This document shows, piece by piece, positions 1-5,209 of a stretch of 6,645 nucleotides of DNA. The notes beneath the pieces were generated by a model. It was not told where the DNA came from. It was given only the letters and a program-made list of their open reading frames with translations, and did not search any database. The DNA is from Verrucomicrobiota bacterium. Its GTDB lineage: Bacteria; Verrucomicrobiota; Verrucomicrobiia; Chthoniobacterales; UBA10450. Numbering within the stretch: the first letter of the stretch is position 1; each line of letters starts with the position of its first letter. The stretch covers positions 1 through 6,645 of the forward strand of contig QHOD01000245.1 of NCBI GenBank assembly GCA_003218615.1, written 5' to 3'. The translations under genes and the position numbers were made by a program.

Positions 1-422
1 AACCTCGCCGCGTCCGCGGAGTCGCGCGCGCGTTGGGCGGCGGCCCTGACCAACGCAGCGCCCTCCATGGCTTCGCTCCGCAGCGCAGAAATGCCAGCCT
101 CAAATTTGGTCGTGAACTCGCGTTGCCATCCCCGAAATGCGTCGGTCCATGCTTCGACGGTGTATTCGTGAATGGCGTTGTCATAAAGCGTGCAAACACC
201 GCGCCAGCGGTCGTTATCGACAAAGACCATGGGCGTCTCCCGCCATTGCTGTTTTCCGAGAATTCGCCACTTCAGGACGGCCGCGACAACATCGTGCCCG
301 TCCTTGAAAATGTCCGCCTCAACAACAAGATCTTCGCCAACGACGCGTTTTACTGGATATCGCCCGCCGTCGACCAACGGCTGCAGGTTCTCGATGATCG
401 CGGAAGGAAAGGCCCCGGGCAT
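1..422 (-). CDS. glgE: GlgE, alpha-1,4-glucan:maltose-1-phosphate maltosyltransferase (N-terminal part, runs off left edge)
   Basis: GlgE extends alpha-1,4-glucans in the cytoplasm using maltose 1-phosphate, in the trehalose-to-glucan (TreS-Pep2-GlgE-GlgB) pathway. The 140 codons visible match the N-terminal beta-sandwich domain of the family (DUF3416-like): an opening 'IIENLQPLVDGGRYPVKRVV' (residues 9-28), then 'VEADIFKDGHDVVAA' (34-48), a 'W..TPM' strand, 'DNDRWRG', 'EYTVEAWTDAFRGWQREF', and the start of a helical segment. The catalytic GH13 barrel lies outside the window, so activity cannot be judged. The start is the ATG at 422-420: an in-frame TGA lies four codons upstream and the conserved region begins within ten residues. 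An ATG 8 nt upstream (430) is in another frame. No clear Shine-Dalgarno is visible. It lies 74 bp downstream of the regulator gene on the same strand, so co-transcription is possible. Identification is by recalled family motifs. Confidence 0.88.
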   Translation of the reverse strand, partial: MPGAFPSAIIENLQPLVDGGRYPVKRVVGEDLVVEADIFKDGHDVVAAVLKWRILGKQQWRETPMVFVDNDRWRGVCTLYDNAIHEYTVEAWTDAFRGWQREFTTKFEAGISALRSEAMEGAALVRAAAQRARDSADAAR

Positions 423-496
423 GGGCCATGATCAACCGAAATTCGCCGGCTGCGAAAGCAAAAATCTCGGTGACCTGAAGAAGATAAGCTGCGGGA

Positions 497-1135
497 CTAC
501 AGCGAGAAATAAAACGCGCACTCGTACAGTCCCGAGTTGCGAATAATTTCCCGGCGCACAGGAGTGCCGAGAACAGCTTCAAACATGTCCTGCTCAAGCC
601 GGGCGATGATCGGGTAACGCTCGAGCAAATTCATGATGGGCGAATGACATTCGAGAATCTTAGGCCCGCCCTCATCCCCGGTTACGAGCTGGGTCATGTA
701 GCCTTCCCCGTCACGGAACCGGGCAAGCCATTTGGCGCGTTCCGCCACTGTATTTCCCTTCGCCTTCGTTTTTAGTGCCGCAGTCTTTTTTTCAAAAACA
801 TTGTAAAGAAGCTTCTCCGGCGCGTTTGTCCCATAAATTTCCTGGGCCGATTTCAGCAGGTCGAACGTGAATTGATTGCTGTCGGCTTGAAAAAGATCGT
901 GGCTGCGGCGCGTAAGCCGGTAAACCATTTCCGGGCGCCCCATTCTTTGTGGACGGCGCCAGGTATCCAGGTAGCCATCGCGATGAAGAGTGAGGCAATG
1001 CTGCTTGATGCCCATATAGCTCATCTTCATTTTTCCGACGAGCTCGTTGACGGACATTCCGCGCGTCCGCTTGAGTGAATTGAGAATTTCGAGCCGCTGG
1101 GTGCGGCCAATTTCTGAGATTAACCGTTGATTCAT
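497..1135 (-). CDS. SufR/ArsR-like winged-helix transcriptional regulator (COG2345-type)
   Basis: A 212-residue DNA-binding regulator. Residues 10-75 form a winged helix: 'RTQRLEILNSLKR' (11-23), a recognition-helix region around 'MSVNELVGKMKMSYMGIKQH' (27-46), and a wing ending in 'GRPEMVYRLT' (66-75), the 'GRP..Y.LT' pattern of SufR-type ArsR/DeoR-like regulators. The C-terminal part, 'ECHSPIMNLLERYP...LEQDMFEAVLG.PV.R......GLYECAF', matches the COG2345 C-terminal domain, which in SufR carries an Fe-S cluster on several cysteines. Here only C163 and C206 remain in that domain. The position where relatives have 'VC' before the Glu-containing helix reads I177-A178, so cluster binding is doubtful. 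It sits between ygfZ and glgE, all on one strand. Two short palindromes just before its ATG could be autoregulatory sites (inference). The target genes and effector are unknown. Confidence 0.75.
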   Translation of the reverse strand: MNQRLISEIGRTQRLEILNSLKRTRGMSVNELVGKMKMSYMGIKQHCLTLHRDGYLDTWRRPQRMGRPEMVYRLTRRSHDLFQADSNQFTFDLLKSAQEIYGTNAPEKLLYNVFEKKTAALKTKAKGNTVAERAKWLARFRDGEGYMTQLVTGDEGGPKILECHSPIMNLLERYPIIARLEQDMFEAVLGTPVRREIIRNSGLYECAFYFSL

Positions 1136-1139
1136 AAAG

Positions 1140-1153
1140 TGACTGTCAATTGA
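1140..1153. promoter_or_regulatory. Overlapping short palindromes in front of the regulator gene (possible operator)
   Basis: TGACTGTCA (1140-1148, mirror around T1144) and TCAATTGA (1146-1153) are two perfect inverted repeats overlapping by three bases. They lie 5-18 nt upstream of the regulator's ATG at 1135. A bound protein there would block the translation start region, which would fit autorepression by the encoded winged-helix protein. A looser dyad, GTGT-N8-ACAC (1171-1186), lies a little further upstream. Short palindromes occur by chance, so this is only a candidate. Confidence 0.25.
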
Positions 1154-1242
1154 GTAACCAACAAACTGAAGTGTGGGACATTACACGTGGCGATGTTTTA
1201 AACGCAAGGGCTAATTTTACGCAACTTCCGAAAACAAAAGAG

Positions 1243-1272
1243 ATTATAAGAAGAGCCGCTGACGCGCGTTCA
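1243..1272 (-). promoter_or_regulatory. Candidate sigma70-type promoter for the regulator (and possibly glgE)
   Basis: Read on the minus strand, the ygfZ-regulator gap contains a perfect TATAAT (1248-1243). Upstream, overlapping the ygfZ stop codon, is a poor -35 match: CTGAAC at 1273-1268 with a 19-bp spacer, or TGAACG with 18 bp. The gap is more AT-rich than the flanking genes. The leader to the ATG at 1135 would be about 100 nt. The -10 is good and the -35 weak, so the call is tentative. Confidence 0.3.
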
Positions 1273-2184
1273 GCTAAACGGAAGCGGAACCACTTCAATT
1301 GCAATGGCTATCGCCGTACCGGAGTTCGACGTGAGCGCGTCGAGCCTAGCGCCGGGATCGTTAAAGCCGCGTTTGACATAACCGAGCGCGATCTCTTTCC
1401 CAATTTTCTCGCTGCGCGTCGCGCTCGTGATCCAACCGGCTTCTTTGCCTTTCGCCGACGTGGCGGCCAGTTTCATCCCCGGCTGCAACGGAATATTCTC
1501 CAGAGAAATTAAGCCGCGCAATCGTTTATTCGTCTGGCCGGACATCTTAATCCGCGAGATCACTTCCTGACCAATGTAGCAACCCTTCTCATAATCGATC
1601 GCGCGCTCTTCCAGATTAGCCTCGATCGGAATAATCTCGTCTGTAAGTTCGCGGCCCCAGCGAGGTATACCGTGCTCGATGCGAGCGATCTCTGCGGCTG
1701 CATGGTCAAGGAGGCCATATGTCGGCGACAGTTGCTGCAAAACGGCATCATAAACAACTCGCTCAGTCCATATGTCCCACCCGGTCTCACCGAAACGGTG
1801 CGCAGAAATAATTCGCCGCGCGCCTAGATTTGGCGCGGTCCGCGATAATAGGTGAAAGATCGACAATTGATCGGTGACGTCCTCAATTTGAACGTCATCG
1901 GCGATCACGTAGCGCTCCAGTCTGGTGACGAGTGTTTCTCGAAGTTCAGGAGCGGCGTCGATAAAAAAGCAATCCGGCGCGGCGGAAACGAAAATGTGAG
2001 CATTTATCTTACCCTTCGCATTAAGCACGCAGGCCTCAATCGCCGCCGTTTCGGTAGCCTTGCGCACATCGTTGGTGAGCTGCCCGTTCAGAAAACGAAG
2101 ACGGTCGTTGCCCGTTATACGAAGCTTTGTCCGTCCAGAGAGATCAAGAAAGGCGGCTTGCCCAGATTGAAGCGACGCCGTCAT
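1270..2184 (-). CDS. ygfZ: YgfZ/CAF17-like folate-binding Fe-S maintenance protein
   Basis: YgfZ (IBA57/CAF17 family, related to the GcvT aminomethyltransferase fold) binds tetrahydrofolate and supports assembly or repair of certain Fe-S enzymes in the cytoplasm. The 304-residue length is typical. The signature K-G-C-Y-I-G-Q-E is present at residues 200-207 with the key cysteine at C202. Other family segments are 'RFLNGQLTNDV' (30-40), 'ACVLNAKGKI' (51-60), 'RIEHGIPRWGREL' (168-180), 'IPIEANLE' (185-192), and a C-terminal barrel domain with 'LGYVKRGF'. The start ATG at 2184 overlaps the stop of the upstream dehydrogenase as ATGA, implying translational coupling with that gene. The stop is a TGA at 1272-1270, and no hairpin-plus-T terminator is evident after it. 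The neighbouring regulator has a SufR-like fold, but a shared Fe-S function is only inference. Confidence 0.93.
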   Translation of the reverse strand: MTASLQSGQAAFLDLSGRTKLRITGNDRLRFLNGQLTNDVRKATETAAIEACVLNAKGKINAHIFVSAAPDCFFIDAAPELRETLVTRLERYVIADDVQIEDVTDQLSIFHLLSRTAPNLGARRIISAHRFGETGWDIWTERVVYDAVLQQLSPTYGLLDHAAAEIARIEHGIPRWGRELTDEIIPIEANLEERAIDYEKGCYIGQEVISRIKMSGQTNKRLRGLISLENIPLQPGMKLAATSAKGKEAGWITSATRSEKIGKEIALGYVKRGFNDPGARLDALTSNSGTAIAIAIEVVPLPFS

Positions 2185-3293
2185 CCCTGTTTTGGCGAGA
2201 CAGGCTGTTTTAGCAATTGGCGTGCCCTGCGGAGTAGCTGCCTGAGAAAGCCGCGCCGCAAATCTGTCTCTTCTTTTGCATTTCCGCCGGGCAAAACCGG
2301 CGCCGTTGTTTCGCCCGCAGTCACGTTACGATTTTCCTGTTCGAGCTTTGGCTCTTCCGTCTCGGGAACCGGAATAATTGCCTCCGCGCTGGTTTGCACC
2401 TGCTCGTCCGCTGTTTGAGTCTCTTCGGAACCGGCGGGTTCGGTTTTGGGCAAATACTTTCGGGCGACTGCGGAATAATCGTCATCCCCATGACCTTGCT
2501 CGATTTGCTCGAGCAACTGGTCGCGGGCGGCGGCGGTCACCGCCAGTTCAAGGTCTTGCGACAAGCCGAGTCGATTGGCGATCTGTATATCTTTCAACAT
2601 ATGCTTTACGGAAAAGTGCGGCTCAAAATCGCGTTCGATCATTTTCGGGATTTTCATGGCCAAAGTCGTGGAATGACTGGCATTGGCTTGCATCGCTTCA
2701 ACGAACTTTTGCAAAGGCAAACCTGACGCCTGGATGAGCGCCAGGGCTTCCGCCGCGGCCTGAACGCTCGCGGCCGTGATCATGTTGGTTGCGATTTTGA
2801 TCGCCGTCGCCTGGCCAATCTGGCCGATTTGAATAATCTCTTTGCCGCTCGCTTCAAGAATGGGACGTGCATCCCGCAATGCTGCCTCATTCCCCGCGAC
2901 GTAATAAACCAATTCACCTTTTTCTGCCGCAGCCTTGCTGCCGGTAAACGGCGCCTCGACAAAGCGCGCGCCGCGATGCTCGACAATTTCTGCCGCCGCA
3001 CGCATGGAATCTGGAGCGACGGTGGAATGTGCAAGGACAACATGTTTCGGTGTGAGTTTTTCGCTCAGCCGCCGCACGGTTTGCAACAAGGCCTCGTCGT
3101 CGGAAACAAAAATCTGGACGCAATCACAGATCTCGGCCAGTTCCGCAGGCGACCCGACAAAATTTGGAACCGGACGCGGCGTTCGATTCCAAACGAAGAC
3201 TTGGAAACCTTTCCTGCGCAGATTCTCACTCACTCCACGACCGATAATTCCAAGACCGATCACTCCAATGTGTTTGTGCGTTGGATGGGACAT
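2181..3293 (-). CDS. Beta-hydroxyacid dehydrogenase (GLYR/HIBADH family) with atypical C-terminal extension
   Basis: A NAD(P)-dependent reductase of the 3-hydroxyisobutyrate / glyoxylate-succinic semialdehyde reductase family. Residues 7-40 are the Rossmann start 'KHIGVIGLGIIGRG' plus 'VFVWNRT'. 'HSTVAPDSM' (89-97) is the substrate loop. 'VEAPFTGSKAAAEKGEL' (112-128) is the substrate-binding signature, whose G-S-K form recalls GLYR enzymes. K166 in 'KIATNM', with N170, is the expected catalytic pair, and 'KHMLKDIQIA' (230-239) follows. The family fold ends near 'GHGDDDYSAVARKY' (267-280). Residues 283-370 are extra: an acidic Glu/Thr/Pro linker, then a basic amphipathic-looking tail (345-364). 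The start at 3293 is chosen because the Rossmann motif begins nine residues in. The open frame continues to 3560 but would translate a REP element, and no family sequence is recognisable there. A GGAG lies 12 nt before this ATG. The gene is coupled to ygfZ by an ATGA overlap. The substrate is not predictable. Confidence 0.88.
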   Translation of the reverse strand: MSHPTHKHIGVIGLGIIGRGVSENLRRKGFQVFVWNRTPRPVPNFVGSPAELAEICDCVQIFVSDDEALLQTVRRLSEKLTPKHVVLAHSTVAPDSMRAAAEIVEHRGARFVEAPFTGSKAAAEKGELVYYVAGNEAALRDARPILEASGKEIIQIGQIGQATAIKIATNMITAASVQAAAEALALIQASGLPLQKFVEAMQANASHSTTLAMKIPKMIERDFEPHFSVKHMLKDIQIANRLGLSQDLELAVTAAARDQLLEQIEQGHGDDDYSAVARKYLPKTEPAGSEETQTADEQVQTSAEAIIPVPETEEPKLEQENRNVTAGETTAPVLPGGNAKEETDLRRGFLRQLLRRARQLLKQPVSPKQG

Positions 3294-3459
3294 GGACGTA
3301 AGGCGCTCCGCCGAGGTGGAATTCTTGATCCAAACTGCGGGCAAAAACGCCGGCAGGCAACGCGGAAGTTTAGAAACATTGCGCTCCCAACCGAGCTTTA
3401 CGCCGGCAAAGAAATCGCAACACGAACATGCGCGTCGCAAATGCAGCCTTAGCACCGTA

Positions 3460-3496
3460 GGCGCGACATGTTTATAGTTTCTGCTATAACCGCGCC
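3460..3496. promoter_or_regulatory. Nested inverted repeat upstream of the dehydrogenase
   Basis: An outer pair GGCGCG (3460-3465) / CGCGCC (3491-3496) encloses an inner pair TTATAG (3472-3477) / CTATAA (3484-3489) around a 6-nt centre. Both pairs are perfect. The left spacer is 6 nt (ACATGT, itself a palindrome) and the right spacer 1 nt. It lies 167-203 nt before the dehydrogenase ATG, beyond the peptidase stop and the REP copy at 3521. On the minus strand the inner arms also read as -10-like TATAAA/TATAGC, with no convincing -35. It could be a promoter with an operator, or a stem-loop in the leader. Confidence 0.35.
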
Positions 3497-3520
3497 TCGT
3501 TTCGCGCGAACGCGCGCATC

Positions 3521-3548
3521 GTTGTAGCCGGGGTCGATGACCCCGGCC
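3521..3548 (+). repeat. REP-family palindrome, solitary copy (REP1)
   Basis: It begins GTTGTAGCCGGGG and forms a perfect 9-bp stem (3527-3535 with 3539-3547) closed by a GAT loop. It has the same head (GTTGTAGCC), stem position and tail (CCGGCC) as the copies around the RAYT gene. It lies 20 nt beyond the peptidase stop codon and about 230 nt before the dehydrogenase start, i.e. in the gap between two same-strand genes. An mRNA end- or stability-setting role, as for REPs elsewhere, is possible but not shown. No T-tract follows on the minus strand, so it is not a standard terminator. Confidence 0.8.
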
Positions 3549-3567
3549 CGCCCGAAACATCCGCGTT

Positions 3568-4614
3568 TCATTTTAGCGCTAACTCAGACAGATAATACGC
3601 GGCGACTGAACCGACGATCTGCAGGCTTTGGGCGCTGAGCTTGTCGATCGTGTCGTCGGCTGTGTGCCACCAGGCGAAACTAAAATCGATTAGATCGATT
3701 GTCGGAACGCCTAGTGCGTTCAACGGGGTGTGATCGTCGATCATCTCTCGATCCAGATAAGTAAAATAACTTCGCAATTTCAGCGCCTCGGCCGATGCAA
3801 AAATATCTCGCGCCATCTCGGCGGGCGAATCCATTGGCAGCGTGATTTTCAAGGAACGCTGGCCTACCATGTCGAACAAGATGCCGCCGCGGAATTGTTT
3901 CGCGCCGCTGGCTTGAAGCTGCCGTGCAAGATAACGGCTCCCGTAAAGTCCGTCGTTCTCCGAGTAATGGTCATAAGCTTCCTCGCCATCAAAAAACACC
4001 AGTTCAATCCTGGCGGCCAGATTTCCATGCCTTCCGAGCACGCGACCCAATTCCAAGAGCAAACCCGTGCTCGAGCCCCCATCGTTCGCTCCGACAAAGC
4101 GAATGGTGTCGAACGTCTTTGTGTCGTAGTGGGAGCACAACAAAAAAGAAGGCGCGGCCTTCCCCTGCCCCGCAAATCGCGCAATGAGATTCACGAAATG
4201 AACTTTGCCGCGCGGCGTGTCGTCGGTGAACGTCTGCCGGGTGACCTGCCACCCTGAGAGCCGGAGCTGATTTTCTATGTAGTCCCGCGATTTTTCAATG
4301 CCGTCAGACCCAGGCGGGCGCGGCCCGAAATCAACCAGTCGCTCGACGTGAGCCAGAGCTTTCTCACCGGAAAACTCTTCCCAAATCTTCGCTTCTGATG
4401 CGCGCACTGATCCGCCGCCGCTGATTGAGACGACGAGGGCGAAAACCAACGAAGCGAGAGAGAATGGATGTAACCGCCTAACGAAAGAAAACGCAGAGCG
4501 GCGGCGTTGTAGCCGGGATTGGTGATCCCGGCCGGCTGCGCGCAGGTTTCGAAGACCGGCATCACCGATGCCGGCTACAACCTTAGCGACTCGATCTCGC
4601 CTTGCCATGGCCAT
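3568..4614 (-). CDS. Exported M28-family / glutaminyl-cyclase-like zinc hydrolase
   Basis: A zinc enzyme of the M28 peptidase / glutaminyl-peptide cyclotransferase fold. Numbering from ATG 4614, the motifs are 'FGPRPPGS' (96-103), 'SHYDTK' (161-166), 'GANDGGSSTGLLLELGRVL' (175-193), 'FFDGEEA' (207-213), 'LYGSRYLA' (223-230), 'LFDMVG' (246-251), 'DDHTPL' (293-298) and 'WWHTADD' (315-321). Likely metal ligands are D178, E212 and H317, with H162 and D248 as further candidates. 'LYGSRYLA' and 'DDH.P...GVP...LID' favour a glutaminyl-cyclase-like over an aminopeptidase subtype. A hydrophobic stretch (51-66) after 'VRRLHPF', with 'VRA' at 70-72 as a possible signal-peptidase site, suggests export. 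The start is uncertain: the only in-frame ATGs (4614, 4608) lie beyond the BIME, so residues 1-37 are RAYT- and REP-derived. Downstream alternatives are poor (a TTG at residue 56, inside the hydrophobic stretch). The ORF overlaps the RAYT 3' end by 40 bp in another frame. Confidence 0.82.
   Translation of the reverse strand: MAMARRDRVAKVVAGIGDAGLRNLRAAGRDHQSRLQRRRSAFSFVRRLHPFSLASLVFALVVSISGGGSVRASEAKIWEEFSGEKALAHVERLVDFGPRPPGSDGIEKSRDYIENQLRLSGWQVTRQTFTDDTPRGKVHFVNLIARFAGQGKAAPSFLLCSHYDTKTFDTIRFVGANDGGSSTGLLLELGRVLGRHGNLAARIELVFFDGEEAYDHYSENDGLYGSRYLARQLQASGAKQFRGGILFDMVGQRSLKITLPMDSPAEMARDIFASAEALKLRSYFTYLDREMIDDHTPLNALGVPTIDLIDFSFAWWHTADDTIDKLSAQSLQIVGSVAAYYLSELALK
4506..4590. repeat. BIME A: inverted pair of REP palindromes at the RAYT 3' end
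   Basis: Two facing REP copies. The left (4506-4533, plus orientation) has a 9-bp stem GCCGGGATT / GATCCCGGC with a GGT loop. The right (4554-4580, minus orientation) has a stem with GGCATC / GATGCC in its inner part. They are joined by a ~20-nt spacer rich in GC. The right arm contains the RAYT stop codon: TAG, from CTA at 4575-4577. The left arm is read through by the ORF of the downstream peptidase. About 92% identical to the unit at 5094-5179 and in the same orientation. Confidence 0.85.
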
Positions 4615-5036
4615 TGATCAGAACTTACAACCAATCCACCACGCACCGGATTCTCTCTGACGTAATCCCACTTCTGACTGTAGCTCTCACTGGATCGCAG
4701 AACGTGGTCAAAGAATTCCTCCTGCCAAATGTTTCCGGAAAAGTTGAGCTCGCGTGCCATCCGCTTACTCGTCCACTGTTTCTATGCCTGCATAAACGTT
4801 GGCAGCGCCTTGGCATCCAACTCTGCTGAACAAAAGAAATGCACATGATCGGGCATGATGACATAACGTCCAATCGCCCAGCCATGTCGATCATGCGCGT
4901 TTAGCCATTCGTCGACTAGAATCTTTGCAACTTCTTTTGACGTCAGAATTGATCGTCGTTTGGAAGTGCAAGTCGTGATGAAATAAATCGGCCAATCGAT
5001 CCAGACGCGTTCGAGTCGGCGCAGATGTTTATGCAT
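4575..5036 (-). pseudogene. RAYT (REP-associated tyrosine transposase), interrupted by one in-frame amber codon
   Basis: RAYTs are single-domain Y1/HUH endonucleases, related to IS200/IS605 TnpA, that nick at REP sequences. The frame opens 'MHKHLRRLERVWIDWPIYFI', has the HUH motif at 'MPDHVHFF' (61-68; H64, H66), and after the stop continues 'KQWTSKRMAREL...NIWQEEFFDHVLRSSESY..KWDYVRENPVRGGLV'. The catalytic Tyr is probably Y125, aligned with Y115 of E. coli TnpAREP by its position before 'NPV'. Codon 85 is TAG (4784-4782), where relatives have Trp, one G-to-A change from TGG. Everything else is open for 153 codons, so inactivation is recent, or the stop is suppressed or a sequencing error. 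The N-terminal product (84 residues) would keep HUH but lose the Tyr. A second ATG at 4760 could start the C-terminal half. Its stop codon lies inside BIME A, and BIME B and a solitary REP lie just upstream. Confidence 0.88.
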
Positions 5037-5049
5037 ATACCCTGGTCCC

Positions 5050-5077
5050 TTGTAGCTGGGATCGATGACTCCGGCCA
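5050..5077 (+). repeat. Degenerate REP-family palindrome just upstream of the RAYT gene
   Basis: TTGTAGCTGGGATC (5050-5063), a GAT loop, then GACTCCGGC (5067-5075). The family head and tail are kept. The stem has six Watson-Crick pairs, two G-U type pairs and one A-C mismatch, so it is more decayed than the other five copies. It starts 14 nt upstream of the RAYT start codon, so it would lie in its leader or promoter. RAYT genes often have REPs immediately adjacent. Confidence 0.7.
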
Positions 5078-5093
5078 GAGCGTAATCCTCGCC

Positions 5094-5179
5094 GTTGTAG
5101 CCGGGATCGGTGGTCCCGGCCGGCAGTGCGCAGGTTTTCGAAGACCGGCATCACCGATCCCGGCTACAACATTAGCGAC
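5094..5179. repeat. BIME B: inverted pair of REP palindromes between parB and RAYT
   Basis: Same structure as the unit at 4506-4590: left REP 5094-5121 (stem GCCGGGATC / GGTCCCGGC, loop GGT), spacer with GTGCGCAGG, right inverted REP 5143-5170, then a TTAGCGAC tail. By hand alignment there are 6 substitutions and one 1-nt gap over 86 positions. The right stem has one C-C mismatch (GGCATC / GATCCC). The TTAGCGAC tail also occurs in BIME A, where it is the last few codons of RAYT, so this copy may carry a remnant of a RAYT 3' end. It lies 31 nt beyond the parB stop codon, where it may influence the 3' end of that transcript. Confidence 0.85.
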
Positions 5180-5209
5180 CCGCTTCGAGGCGACGCAGCG
5201 CAAGCGAAC

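Noticed and set aside
33..546. Plus-strand open frames over the glgE 5' end
   Set aside because: Antisense to clear GlgE N-terminal sequence; long frames on the opposite strand are expected at this GC content.
1144..1149. Perfect TTGACA (minus strand) as a -35 box for the regulator
   Set aside because: The start codon at 1135 falls within the spacer, and no -10-like hexamer lies 16-18 bp downstream.
1181..1196. CACGTG core at 1184-1189 as a possible parS site
   Set aside because: Only about half of the parS 16-mer positions match, and the flanks do not form the palindrome TGTTTCACGTGAAACA.
3503..3516. CGCGCGAACGCGCG as a hairpin or terminator
   Set aside because: The two-base loop cannot close a normal hairpin and no T-tract follows; it is probably CG-rich simple sequence.
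3294..3560. Extended dehydrogenase start at 3560 (89 extra residues)
   Set aside because: It would translate the REP element at 3521-3548 and sequence with no family similarity. The Rossmann motif starts nine residues after the ATG at 3293.
4602..4829. Plus-strand open frame across the RAYT region
   Set aside because: It is antisense to the RAYT frame, with no recognisable protein family, and is explained as a shadow of that gene.
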